Below are positions 34,040 to 45,755 of a stretch of DNA of 64,000 nucleotides, piece after piece. Every line of letters starts with the position of its first letter. Position 1 is the first letter of the stretch. This stretch comes from Ustulina deusta (taxonomy: Eukaryota; Ascomycota; Sordariomycetes; Xylariales; Xylariaceae). The notes below the pieces were generated by a model. That model did not search any database, had not been told where the DNA came from, and saw nothing but the letters and a program-made list of their open reading frames with translations. The stretch lies in NCBI GenBank assembly GCA_023159155.1, contig JAJNNX010000028.1:310001-374000 (forward strand), written 5' to 3'. The position numbers and the translations under genes are program-made.

Positions 34040-35514
34040 ATGGACTCGGCGCGCAAGATCGAGCTCCAGGCGCCGGAGGATCTCGCGTACCTGGTCGCCA
34101 ACGTCCGACGCGCCGCCACAGCCCGCATCGACGAGGCGTTCCCACCCGTCGACGATAGCGCCGAAGACGAGTTGCGGACGCGGATCGAGGAGCATGTCAA
34201 TGAGGTATAATACTTACAAATTTTTTTTTTCTGTTTTGTTTTATTTTCGTTGGTGCATCTTCTTTTGAAATCAATCGACTTTTCAAAATCCACACATCTC
34301 AAATCCCCTACTCGCCTTCACTGTTACAGGGAAAAAGTCTTGGCATGCGCTACAGAATGGATGATGGATGTGATGTGAGTGGGATGGAGGGATGGCTGAG
34401 GACCTCCCGCTCAACATATAGTCCCGTTTGACAGGTCTCCCTAGCACATACGACCATAGGATCTGGAGAACGCGGGGTCCCGTCCGCTCCCCCATAGCTA
34501 AGCCAGATACCGCCAGATTAGTAGTTGGGTCGGTGACGACCAGCGAATCCCTGGTGTTGTATGTTTTTTTTTTCTTTTGTTTTTTTTTCCCCAGGTTGTT
34601 CCTATTTTTATTTTCATCTCTCCCTTTTTTCGCCCTTCTCTACCGAATAACAAACCCACCTTTCTCCCCCACAAGAAGTCCAACCAAGCATTCCCAACAA
34701 ATGCTCTCTCTGTGTCGCGTTCCACATCCCTTGCCTCCCCTGTCTGTCGACGCTTCCCTTCCATCCCTTACATCTTGGTTCAACTCTTGTTTCGACGTCC
34801 CTCCATAAACCTCCTCCTCTTCCTCTTTTTCCTAGAACTCTTTTTCTTATTGTGTAATTGTGTATATATATAGATAAGAACCACCAGAACTAACAAACCC
34901 CTCTTTTTTTTTTCCCTTTCGTCTAGTACATCCTCAAGACCTTCAGCCTCGCGGCCCCGAACCTCTCCATCAACGGCCTCCCCGTCGACGCCGCGCACTT
35001 CCTCTCCTCGGCGCCGCGACCCGCCGACGCCGGCTCCGACCCCGAAGAAGTCTTCGAGCCCTTCGACGCCCGCAAGCGCGCCCGCGTCGAGGCGCTCACG
35101 GCCGAGGAGGAGGATCTCCTCCGCGACATCGCGCACCTGAAGAAGAGCGTGCCGGGCGCCGTGGCGGGCGCGTGGGCCGAGGCCGCGCGCAAGGGTATCA
35201 AGGAGGACGAGGAGGCGCTCGAGACGGCCAATCATCTAGCCACGACGACGCAATTCGGCCAACCCGCTGCCGCTGCCGCTGCTGCTGCTGCTGCCGGTAC
35301 TTCTGACTCGAGTACTCGGGCCGTGAATGGGGAGAGCGTAGCCGGTGGTAGAAGCGGGCTTGCGATCGCGCCGTTAGAGCGCCAGGAGGATGTCGAGATG
35401 AGCTTTGGGGACGCCGTCCGTGGCCTCGGACGCCTGAAGAGGGAGATGCCGGCTGTGGTGGCGAGGATGGAGAGGGCGCGGAAGGCGGGCGAGTATGTTG
35501 TTACGGAGCGGTGA
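34040..35514 (+). CDS. MIS14: Kinetochore protein Mis14/Nsl1 homologue (MIND complex)
   Basis: Exon 1 34,040-34,204 (55 codons), intron 34,205-34,926 (722 nt, GTATAA...GTCTAG), exon 2 34,927-35,514; 250 aa. The start MDSARKIELQAPEDLAYLVA and the junction EEHVNE|YILKTFSLAAPNL, then LSINGLPVDAAHFL and EPFDARKRARVEALTAEEED, follow the fungal Mis14/Nsl1 pattern. The C-terminal half is helical with a poly-Ala tract (about residues 167-177, encoded by GCN repeats) and ends AVVARMERARKAGEYV. Mis14 is one of four subunits of the Mis12/MIND complex linking inner-kinetochore CENP-C/CENP-T to Ndc80. The intron is far longer than the others in this window. Confidence 0.85.
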
Positions 35515-35984
35515 TGATGAGATGTGCGTTGTGGACCTACTTATAACCCACTCCTGGTTCATAGGAGTCAAAGTGAGATATGTTCTTAGGATTCTAATGA
35601 TACCCCCTCATATCTCTTGGCTTCATCTTTTTCATGGAATAACTGTGCACGAGCCATTCGAAGCATCGTCTTGATTCTGGCTGCGTCACCGAACGGTGTA
35701 AACATCTATGAACGAATATAATTCTACACGATGTGGCGGTCAGAATCAAGGTATGCAGTCCATGTATTTACGTGTTTCCTAACGTTTTTTTTTTTTTCGA
35801 TATCCCTTCCATCTATGCTGCCCGTCTTCGCCTCGCTCCTCCTAGATAGGACTCTTTGAAGCTCAAGGTTCAAGTCCCCCCTCAAAAACCCCCGTAAAAT
35901 GTCGACACCCACAACCAAGCGCGCTATCTCACATCAGTAGACATCATGATTTAACCATTTCTTTTCGGCTCAAAGCTTGTGCAC
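35515..35984. other. Short convergent intergenic region
   Basis: Tail-to-tail space between Mis14 (+) and Sec14 (-). It contains T-runs near 35,785-35,797 and no coding signal; presumably both 3' UTRs. Confidence 0.6.
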
Positions 35985-37372
35985 CTATGCAGCAACCTTG
36001 GCCGCCTCTGCGACTGGTACTTTGCTTTCGGTAACAGCATCATTGCCCGTCTCAACCTTATCCTCCTCCACTACGAGTGTCTCGCCGTCCGTAGTGGCAT
36101 CGTTGGTCGTCTGGACCTCGGTAGACTTGTTTTCAATCGTGGCATCCGTAGGCTCCTTCTGCCACCAGGCAGGGCGTTTCCATTCCTCCTCTTGCCACGG
36201 GCCGGCATCACTCAGCTCGCAGCCACCCTCGCACTGACACGCACCACCAAACGCGACCGGCAAGTTCTCCGCTGGAATTTGCTTGAGTAGCTCAGCTTTG
36301 TACTCATAAGAAGTAAGGACGCTAATCTTTGAGGCGGTCACTGGGTCGAGAAACCCTTTAATGAATCTCCATGCAGCCCGGTGCAAGGTGCCCACGTTGA
36401 TGATGTACATCTTGCCCATACGTTCTGGATAGTTGCTATTGCTCATTGTCGACGTCTGAGAAACGTATTCATAAATCTTTCCTGGGCGAAAGACGCTAAC
36501 ACCGGCAACATCCAAGATGGTACATGAGGTTTCGACGAGGCGGCCAGCCTGACGTGAGCAGGCAGGGAGTCGTGGATCGACCATTTTTTCATATTCAACA
36601 GCCAAGTTGAGGATCATCTTGTCGTTCGTATATTTTTCCAGTCTGAGCTTTGCGAAATCTACGCCCCCGAGCTTCTCGAAGTAGCATGGTCGACCATCCT
36701 GTGTACCTAGTCAGAACTGCCGAGACCCCAATATCGCGACGAGGGGGGTGAACCTTGTCTGTCTTGTGGTAGAACTGCGTGTAATATTTTGACAGCTCCT
36801 TCTTGAAGGATCCGTCTTTGTCCCAGGTCCTAACCGCCTCGTCAAGTTTAATTGGTTGTTCGGGAGGATTTCGAAAAGGGTCCTCATCATGCAGCGAAAG
36901 CAATCTCGGCTTCCCCTTAGTGGCACTGTCTTCTTGTTCCAGGATGGTTACGCAGTTTCGCCATTGTTCCGAGTCGACGAGCCTGCCCAGTCCAGGAGTT
37001 AGACACCCATGGCACAAGGGCGATAGAATTCTTTAGGATCTTACATTTTCTTGGCGGCCACTACGTCGAATTTTCGGGCTCGGAGGAAGCGCAACTAATG
37101 GAGAAAGCAATTAGCAAATACGTGTTCCCGTAGCTATCACGGAAACCAGCCTCTAGGCAACGTCATCATACCAGAGTCAGGGTGTCAAGTTGTCCCTTAT
37201 ATTCCTCGCTCTCGAGCATCATGCGCAATTGGTGAACCTGGGCCTGCTGAGCGGCGGTCAAGAAGCCGGGATGGCCTTCGCGGGCCTCGATAGACGTCGT
37301 GGGGAAGTCGTAGTGGTCATATTTAGGATCTAGCTCCATGTTGTCGTTGGGTTCGAGCTGTGTGGCTGCCAT
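35985..37372 (-). CDS. SEC14: Sec14-type phosphatidylinositol/phosphatidylcholine transfer protein
   Basis: Exons 37,372-37,172, 37,094-37,045, 36,982-36,754, 36,698-35,985; introns of 77, 62 and 55 nt; 397 aa. All phases close: TLTL|LRFLRARKFDVVAAKK-M|LVDSEQWRN...YHKTDK|DGRPCYFEKLGG. The CRAL-TRIO N domain is in exons 1-3 and the lipid-binding CRAL-TRIO domain in exon 4. Signatures include RLPACSRQAGRLVETSCTI, YPERMGKMYIIN, FLDPVTASKI and LLKQIPAENLPVAFGG. Yeast Sec14 coordinates PI and PC metabolism for Golgi vesicle budding. Compared with yeast there is a ~75-residue C-terminal tail, acidic and Thr/Val-rich after GPWQEEEWKRP, probably disordered. ATG at 37,372 is chosen because MAATQLEP begins the conserved part. 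Confidence 0.95.
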
Positions 37373-38553
37373 GTTTGAAGCTGTGGAAAGATGGACGTCG
37401 TCGATGTGGCGAGGGGAGGGGGGATGGTGGACAGATGGATACGAAGAGAAGGAGGCAGTCAAGGGGACAAATGATGCCGGCCGAATAAGAATACCTCGAA
37501 ATATCTGTCGTAGGTGGTATATGGGGGGGTGTGGGGAATCCACCGAGGAAATACAGTAGGGAGTTGAGGTAGGACCGTAATGTTGTTGCGGACAGACGAG
37601 GTGGTGGCTTTCCCGCCGATATATAAGGTACTACATACCTCCTATATATATCTGTGGTGTACCTATTGTAGTGTACCTACACTACTGCTCATACTATGAT
37701 TGATTAGGTGGGCTTTTAGATAGGGGGCCAGAGGGGGGACGACGGCATTGGTCATCCTCATTCCCCACGTGTCCAAATGTACCTCTTGGTAGGCAAGTTC
37801 TTTGCATTTACCGCCTACCTGACTTGTGAGGAGGGGCCACATAGGTATATCGTAGACACCGGAAAGACACTCTGGATTTGTCCTGTGTGGGGGTTATGTA
37901 ATCTTGTGTGCCCAAATCTTGTGGTCACATACTGATCTCATTGTGATCTGTGTATCTACATGCTAGGTACCGGCCGGCTAGGTACACATACCTCGGGTAT
38001 TTATGTTCCTAGATAGGCAGCGGCGTACATATTCATAAGGGCTGGTATCCTAGACTACCTCTAGTCGATTCCACGTAGCGTACCTGCCTACAATGCATGT
38101 ATGGAGGTTAGGTACCTGCCTACCTAGTATTCGGAAAAATGGAGACCAAAGAGTCGGTTTATCGTTATCGGTACTTGGGTATGTACATATACCCGCATCT
38201 ATACCAAAGGTACCTACATGTAGGTAGTGTAAGATTGTTGACAACCTTCCACCAGTTAACGCAGGAATGCAAGATAATTAAATGACCAGAACCTCTACTA
38301 CACTTTCGAGATGAGTCCGGGTACCTAATGTAAAGTAGTAGCCACATTGCAGGAGGCTATGGGTATCGTAGACCCTGCTAAATCCAACCCAACTCATTAC
38401 CCAGGTACAATACAGTATGACTCCCTAGGCTGCCTTTTATGTCTCTCCCTCATAATTGAGTGCTGGTCGAGGTGCTTGGCTGGAGTTACGTTTCCCCTTA
38501 ATCTTTGTTACCTCACCTATTTGTAAGGATGATCTTCTCGGGACGCGTAGACT
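37373..38553. other. Intergenic spacer rich in TAGGTA motifs
   Basis: No gene seen. The first ~200 bp are the Sec14 promoter side. TAGGTA/TACCTA elements are densest at about 37,630-37,690 and 37,965-38,235. Confidence 0.55.
37965..38235. repeat. Cluster of dispersed TAGGTA/TACCTA palindromic motifs
   Basis: Repeated short words such as GCTAGGTACC, GGCTAGGTACACATACCTCG, TTAGGTACCTGCCTACCTAG and GGTACCTACATGTAGGTAG occur within 270 bp. The same hexamer in both orientations recurs in nearly every long spacer of the balanced-composition half of this window (also 15,835-15,868, 28,225-28,290, 31,512-31,540, 39,740-39,990) and largely avoids exons. Confidence 0.7.
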
Positions 38554-39572
38554 TCATCCATTAGGTTGGTCATCGCCATCCTTGGACCCTGTCCCTTTGC
38601 GATCCTCCTCGGCCTTCTCCTTTCGTTTCTGTACCACATCCCAATTGTACACGCGCGCTATCGCGACCTCCATCGTCTGATGACACCAAATCAGTCTAGG
38701 CACCCGCGCCATCCACATGGTCTATGCTTACTGTGATTTGCTCTCTTAGGAATTCCAGGTCTTCCTCGCAATTAGAGTGGCTCTGTTTGGCGGCTGCCAG
38801 TTTAGACGTGAGAAGTGTCTCTGCTTCGTCGAGGGGATATGACAGCATCACATTCGCCTAGCACCATGTTCACCGTCAGTGGTTCATGTCGAGAGCCACA
38901 TGCAGTAAGGATGGGCTTTTCGTCACATACACCCAGCCATAAATACACCTCGTCAGTAGGTGGTATTGTCGCCTTAGCGTAAAGTGTGTCGTTCAGTTCA
39001 AAAGTAGTATCGATAGGATCCGAGTCGCTCTACCGTGCGATGCGTCAGAAATTGTCCGTCTTGCTGGAGTACAGGCAACGTACTGTTCTCGTCTTCAGGA
39101 AGCGAACAGTGTCCAATGTCTTCTGGATGTCGGGCATCTTATCCTTTAGGCCGGCGATCCTCCGTTGAAGATTTAACTCCATGAACTGATACTTCCTAGG
39201 ACGGGCTCCCTTGTCAGCCAGCCGCTCTGTCTCTTTCATTGTCCCTTTCTCTCTCTCTCGTCCTCTCCTTTCCTACCATCTCTGGTATGTTCCCCGCGTA
39301 GCTAATGCTTCTCGAGTCGGGCTAGAGTTCAGGAGGGAGGTAGGGCGTACGAGATCATTTCCTGGAAATTGCGCAACGTCGCTTCGACTTCATGGCGCGA
39401 CGAAACATAATCCTCGACTTTGTCGACAAATGGTGCACAGGGAATGCCTCGGGGATTGGTAGGCGCCGAGGCCTTCCTGCGTTTAAGCCCGCGGTGTCAG
39501 CAGAGATACGAAGCGGACGGAATTGTCAGTGGAAACACACTCGGCTGCGGCCTCTCCAGCTTGACCTGACAT
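38554..39572 (-). CDS. PAC10: Prefoldin subunit 3 (Pac10/VBP1)
   Basis: Six exons: 39,572-39,541; 39,476-39,351; 39,195-39,084; 39,029-38,931; 38,857-38,732; 38,676-38,554 (introns 64, 155, 54, 73, 55 nt); 205 aa, all phases closing. The protein reads MSGQAGEAAAEKASAPTNPR, then GIPCAPFVDKVEDYV (family N-terminus), KYQFMELNLQRRIAGLKDKM (first coiled coil), FELNDTLYAKATIPPTDEVY (beta hairpin), WLG|ANVMLSYPLDEAE, then the second coiled coil ending TTMEVAIARVYNWDVVQKRK. This is an alpha-type subunit of the hexameric prefoldin, which hands nascent actin and tubulin to the chaperonin CCT. The small exons hide it from simple frame scans. Intact. Confidence 0.95.
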
Positions 39573-40158
39573 GGCGAACCCCGCTAGGCTTGCTTCTCAA
39601 CAAGCAACTGGAGATAGAAGAGCGGACTAGTTGCCAGGACGAGGGAAGCTACCAGGACTGGGGCAAATGCAGCATTTGATAGAGCGACAGTGGATGCGGA
39701 ATGTGGTGTAATGAGGAAGAAGTGGGATGCTAGGTGCACGCCAGCATACCTAACCTTACGTAGTTCTACCTAGGTACTAGTTGGATACTGTAGGTACAAA
39801 GTTGAGGATAGAGGGGCACTCGTAAAAAAAAGGTGGCTTCAAACTCGTCTCCAATGATGGGGTCATGTGGGGCTGGTCCCGCTGCCTGTTCGCCGTCTTC
39901 ATACCTTACCTGGGTACCTAGGGTAGACTACCTAGTATCTACACTAACCTCACTAGGTATACTGCCTGCATACCTAGATAGGTTAGTGTTCCTACTGCCT
40001 GGATTCCCTCCTAGCTCAATTCAATGGCAACCTGGTATCTCAGGCCATCCCCAAGATTCAACTCAAGCTTTGAGGTTTTGTTGATTGCTGCGTGCATAAG
40101 TAGGTGGCCATGCGCTCACTACCTACCTGCGAAGCGACCTATCTAGGTATGGCCTTGT
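39573..40158. other. Intergenic spacer with TAGGTA cluster
   Basis: No gene. TAGGTA/TACCTA motifs are dense at 39,740-39,990 (e.g. CTACCTAGGTACTAG, TGGGTACCTAGGGTAG) and continue to about 40,145. Confidence 0.55.
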
Positions 40159-42200
40159 TCAATCCTCCTCGGGTGGCAACCGAACATGAATCGTGAGATC
40201 AACAAAGGCGCCGCCCAGGAAGGAACTGCGCTTCAACTCGGCCACAACTTCACGACTAAACTCACCAAAGTCCAGCACTGTTGTGTCCACGTTTCTGGCG
40301 CCCTTCAATGCCTCCTCACTCATCATGTCATTTCCCAACATGTGCTTTTGCAAGTTCGTTCTCTCAAGCCTTCGACGACGACCCCATTCTTTCGCAGAGG
40401 CAAAGCTCTTCTTCACACGCTCATCAACTGGCAGCACCTTGCACCATACATCCCCATTGTTACCCCCGGTATAGCCATGACCCCAGGCGACAAAGAACTG
40501 CGGCGACCTTTGTTTCGTCAACAAAGCCAGGCCGTAATACTCGTTGGAGGGTGGCGCTACGTTGCCCACCTTGTCGAAATCGGGCAGCGCATAGTCCACA
40601 GCATACTCGCCTGCGTCGCAATCCACGATCTTTCTGATTCGGAGCGGCGGTGTTGTGAATCGGTTCCGCGACTGGGCGCCTCGGCGAAGCAAGGTCCTCG
40701 CGAGGGTAATCCGTTTTATCTCCCCATTGCTCATGTCGAACTCTTGTTCATATCTCGAAAACGAGCTGTTCTCATCATCTGAAATCTGTAAGCTCCTGCA
40801 TCTCTGTTCGTAAAGCCAGTATACGCACCCTCCCATGTGTTTGCGGCGAACTCTGCCTTGCCCTTGCGAACTGAAGTATCTGGGGAGCCCGAGGCCCCCG
40901 GAGTGATCATCACCAGCATAAAGCACAAGTATCGGTCAAATACGTTCGTTGACCACGGTGGTTTCTCTATAACCAATGCCGGCTTAGCTAACGCATTATC
41001 GCCGACCATGCAGTCCAGAACTCCCAGGTAACATTCCTCCTCGGTAAACACGTTCTCCTTACCAACATGGAAACAAAGTAGGTCTACTTCTATGCCTTCC
41101 TTAGTAACGCTCATGTGACGCCTCGAACTATCGTCGTAAATAGGATCTTGTAGTGACCATTTTTTCTTGATTTGAACGTGAGAGAAATCGTTTGGACTGC
41201 TAGCCAAGTCTCGCACCAAAAACCACATCATACCCTCGTTTTTTGTCGACACCCAGGCGAGAATGGATTGGTCATTAGTTCGTCGAATGATTTCTTCCTG
41301 CAAGCGTATGAAGGCCTTGCCCTTTTCACCGTACAACAATGGCATGTTTACGTCGAATAATCCCACTATAAGATTGCAAGTCAGCCAACGAGACTAGATA
41401 ATTCTGTGGAATATCATGAAAAACCTAGGCGTTAGCGAAAACAGAACAACGTTCGTAGATGCTTGGGGCAGCATACTGAGGCAGTAGGCTATGTCTTCCT
41501 CCCGTGATGTCTCACGATAGGCTGCCCAGGACATGATTGAGGCGATGCTAAAAGTCTCAAGCAGACTCCGAAGCGTGTCAGGATCGTAGGTGCTGATACC
41601 ACAATAACACCCGTAGACACCTATTTCATCACCCCGGTAGCTGTGATCATCCCAGTTCGCCAACTCAGGTTCATGCCCATGTCTTAAAACCACGTCATCT
41701 ATCCTGGTGATGGTTGATAATTCCTTAGCCATCGAAAATCGATCGCCAATGAAAGACCAGTCCTTATTGTAGAACCACACATTGTCTGGCGCAATAAGCT
41801 CCTGGAGTGTCCAGCCACGTTTAAACCACCGACTCGAGCCAAGTTCGTCGAGCCCTTCGATATCATCCAGGAACGCAATGCATTTTCCAGAATTCCTGTA
41901 CCATAAAAACATGGAGTTGATCGCCTCGGAGAGTTCCGAGCTACTCCGCTTGTCAATGCAGCACGTGTCGATCCAGATGTACTCATATCCAAGCTTATCG
42001 GCCTCTGCGCAAGCCCTCAGCACCTTTTCAGCTGCTCCCTTCTTCTTGTCCTGCCAAATCTTTGGTTCCAAATACTCAATATCCTCGTAGAGGATCTCAT
42101 TGGGCCCATGTCGCCAACAATGCGACAGTATAGCATAGTTGGGGATATCTCGGGTGAAGAAATCCTTGAGCTTCTTCTCTTTGACATGCAACAATCGCAT
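40159..42200 (-). CDS. HET-domain (heterokaryon incompatibility) protein
   Basis: Exon 1 42,200-41,477, intron 41,476-41,366 (111 nt), exon 2 41,365-40,829, intron 40,828-40,779 (50 nt, GTGCGT...TTTCAG), exon 3 40,778-40,159; 626 aa, all phases closing. The first junction rebuilds the family block EDIAYCL-M-GLFDVNMPLLYGE. The HET domain has AILSHCW (23-29), YIWIDTCCIDK (74-84), AINSMFLWY (93-101) and RGWTLQELIAP (128-138). The ~370 residues after it have no recognised domain. HET domains are TIR-like effectors that trigger cell death when non-self hyphae fuse; many genomes carry dozens, most with unknown partners. No break is seen. Its specific recognition role is not inferable. Confidence 0.92.
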
Positions 42201-45022
42201 GTTCTCAAAGACGTAATGAAGATAAAAAGACTAGCAGCAGAACGTATCTAAAAAGCGGTGGGGAACTATTCGGCTCAATCGCAATAAATGGATGTCCAAC
42301 AACTTGAGAAGCACCTAAGTGGTTAGGGGAAAGCGACCTCACCTGGTTATTGAGAAGATGTGCCCACGCCACGCCTAGCAGATCCTCCCGGTTCACTTCT
42401 GCCCGATGACCAACCTGGAACCAACAGCACTATCCAAAATGTAACCCTCCTGCATATTGCCCAATCGAAAGGCAGGGGACATGGGATTCGACCCTAGCTG
42501 CGGCTGGCGGGACCCTACCATTTCAGCAGGCCTAGGCGTTCTAACAACGACACAGCAGGAAAAAGGCTTTTCACACCGAAAAGCCCAACTACTCTGCATA
42601 TGACTGCTTCTCTCTCCTCCACAAGACCCGTACCATTTCACCCGAATGGATGCCTAAAAATTCACATAGGGTAGATGCTCTATGGCATCCTTGAGCCAAG
42701 TGGCTCTACTTTTGGTGAGCGCTAACCGTCCAATCAGGACGACGATTTTGCCGCCACTAACAATTCGGAGTTAGTACCGGCTCGCTCATTCTCGGACACA
42801 GCCGCCTCACCTCTGAAAATAGCGGAGACATGCGAAGACCTCACGGCGGTTCTCACCTTGGTATAAGCCCCTCACATACAGTTTTGGGATTCAGATAGTT
42901 GCCACGGCTCCGCTGAAGATAGGTGACGTTGGATTAGGTAGTAGGTTGACATTCCTGCGTCGGAAGAGGTCTGTCGGTGAACGGCAGGCTAGGCATCACA
43001 ACATACCTACCTGTGCCACTTAAGCTAATATATATGCGAGTAAACTGTTTGAAATAAAGGACACAGAATTAAGGGCGGAGGGGGCAGGATCTAGTCAGGC
43101 TTTCAGACGTTCCACCTTTAGCCCCAGGTTTTTATATAGTTACAAAGTAATCTACCTAACTATGTAGTTTATAAGTTTATACTAATAATCTAGCCAATAC
43201 CGCTTCCACATTCCCGGAGTCGAAGAACTATTTACATAATCGCGACTCTCCCTTATTCTCACCTGCTAGATATAAGATCAGAGAATTGTATTATACCCGG
43301 TTATTAACAAGATACCTAGAGCGAGGGTTCAACGCCCACCTGTCGTGTCTGAGGAGAGAGGCAGGCTCACGAGCTTGGCGATAAGCTTACAGGTTACTCT
43401 AGGCTTTCAATTGGATCACTTCCTTCCAGAACCCCATGTCTCTTCCGAATACCTTGAGACATGCGGGTGTAACGAGGCCAAGTTAGGAGCACCTAATCTA
43501 GATGAGACTGAGATTAGGATGTGCAAACCTAGGTAGTAAGCAACTTTAGCAGGCCGAAATCATCATCACTTGTAATCTCTATTAGCGAGCGTAATGTCAC
43601 ATTTGAACACAGTACCTTTGCAGATAGTCTTTCGCCTTGTCCATTTCATTCCCATTCATATCATCGTTAATAGCGCTGACCTACACTATCACGGTAAGGA
43701 TGCGGCAGTTACATGGATGTACTCACCGACCTAGAGTTGTAGAAGGAATCCGAGACATACATTCACGGAGTGTCGAATTCCCGAGCTGATCCCAAAAAGG
43801 TTTCACTCTACTACTGTCCTTGTTTGAGGTAAGCCACTTCGGTCACGTTTTTGAATCAACGAGTAGACCAGAGCGAGCGTTGGCGTCTCTCTCCTTCGGT
43901 TTCTCAGATATCCCCATCACGTTTCGGGACTCTTTACTTACTCGTCACCCGTAAGTAATAATTGCGCCGATCGCGTAGAATTCCGTAACAACTTAGCTAT
44001 CATTTGGGTATAGCTTTCGCTTACGGATGGAAAGCTTCGAGAGGGGAATGACTTAGTTTTGAGATATTGCTGTCCTGTAACCGGATCAAAGCGTCGCCAT
44101 CGGGAGATACATCTTCCTACTTTCGATCCGTCCTTTTATGTCATCAATACCAATTCTTTCACTACCCCGTCTAAACTTTCGTACTCGCCTCGGTACATGC
44201 AAATTATATCCCCTCGGTCTCTGTTTCATGTTGAAAAAATATCTCTGTGGTATACTTTCTCTCAACATCGTCATCCTGCAGTTCTTCGAATGATGAACCC
44301 CCCAGGCAATTACCCTGTCTAACGCAGACCCAGGCAAGAAGAGTTCCCTCTCTCAAGCCGGCCTGTTCTCAAACCGGCTCTTCTTCCAGGTGAAATTTTA
44401 TAAGCAGTCCTCTAATCAATAATTGGGTTTCAGATCACTGTGCCCTTCTCAAACGGTGTGGTTTGTATCCCGTCATGAAAGCGCGCCACCCCCAATAACG
44501 GGTAGTCAAGATACAGAGAGTTAATACCTAGATGTATCTCCTCTCGGCAATAGCAACGCAAAAAATGAAATGTTGAATGAAATGATTGTATGCAAATAAC
44601 CTCTCAAGCAAGGACTTCCTCGCTGTGTGACTCACAATCCTCTCACACCTGATATCCTTTCAGTATTGCTTGGTTTACAGCGATTTTGGCTGAGAGATTA
44701 AATACTGATGTCTAGGTTAAAAGAACGTCGAAGGGTTCAATCGATCGCTGTGTTGAATGGGACCTGTTGGGGAGAAGGCTTACAATGCCTATATCTACCT
44801 CTGTGCCTATAATAATAATATTGCGGAGTGTCGGTTAGCCCTAATAGAAAAAGGCGATTCCGAAGACGCAGCAAAACTATTGAAGAATTACAGAGATATC
44901 GCTTGACCTCCAATCTTTCGCGAAACACTTACCCCTAGACTCAACTCAAGATCAGAATCGAACCTCATCAGTTTGACCCACCAACTCTCATATCGTTTAC
45001 CCACCTAGCTCTCTCTGACAAC
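42201..45022. other. Intergenic region before the AT-rich block
   Basis: No gene supported. Frames at 43,345, 44,059 and 44,737 lack motifs and overlap frames on the other strand. A near-inverted GCCGG/CCGGC pair lies at about 44,358-44,380. Confidence 0.5.
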
Positions 45023-45178
45023 ATGCCCTCCGCTAAAATGATACAGATCAAGTGGGAAAATCTGTCTGCGCACGGTAGTACACCAGGTAGGTATCACGAC
45101 ATACCTGTGTCGCTCAAGTTATCCGGTATGCAGGACGGCCTGTCGCGCAAGCTCAGACCTGTTACGTCATACAACTAG
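45023..45178 (+). CDS. Possible 51-aa open frame at the edge of the AT-rich block
   Basis: ATG at 45,023 opens MPSAKMIQIKWENLSAHGST and continues to a TAG at 45,178. It is the last stretch of balanced composition before the block. I recognise no family, and it contains a TAGGTA motif, so it may be chance or the stump of a gene cut by insertion of the repeat block. Confidence 0.18.
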   Translation: MPSAKMIQIKWENLSAHGSTPGRYHDIPVSLKLSGMQDGLSRKLRPVTSYN

Positions 45179-45689
45179 GTCAGTGTCACATGACTTAGCC
45201 CCACTTATCCTATACTATAGCTTAACCTTTGCCTACAAAAGTTAAAATAAAAAACTTTTTTTTTAGCAAGTTATATTTAAGTTCTATTTAGATTGTTCTT
45301 TTTTATATAATATATAGCTAGTATATATTATACACTACAATACACTAATTATAACTTATTATATAGTAGCTAGCAATTATTTTAACGTTTTTGCTTATTA
45401 AAACAATTAAAAAACAACTTATATAGCTTAATTAATTTTTTAAATCTTGTTCCTAGATCTTACTACTATTTTAGTTACTACTAATTGGACAATTTCTAAA
45501 ACGCTAAAACGCTAAAATTAGTAAGATTTATATTTAAAATTAAAAAACTAACTAAATTAATAATTAACAGGTTAAATTACTGCTTTATTGCTAAGTTATA
45601 AGCAACTAAAGTTACTTATTTTAACTATAAAAATAGTTTAAACATGTTTGCTAGATTATATTAAGGACTTTTAAATAATATTACAGCCA

Positions 45690-45755
45690 TGGTGTACTGG
45701 TGTCCTGGTGTCCTCGCTTAGGCAAAATACACCAGTATTAGGTTTGCTAAGCCTA
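45690..45755. other. Less-mutated island with hairpin in AT block
   Basis: A patch with unusual G/C content (ATGGTGTACTGGTGTCCTGG). TACTGGTGT at 45,695-45,703 is exactly inverted as ACACCAGTA at 45,729-45,737, making a 9-bp stem. It could be part of an LTR or terminal region that was less prone to RIP. Confidence 0.35.

Noticed and set aside
34428..34873. Open frames inside the Mis14 intron
   Set aside because: They are pyrimidine-rich, overlap in several frames, lack motifs, and the flanking exons join directly in the family's expected sequence.
40186..40782. 198-aa plus-strand frame opposite the HET gene
   Set aside because: It is antisense to exon 3 of a well-supported gene and shows no domain.
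44059..44337. Overlapping 87-aa (+) and 83-aa (-) frames
   Set aside because: Opposing frames over the same bases, no motif, no splice partners; most likely chance.
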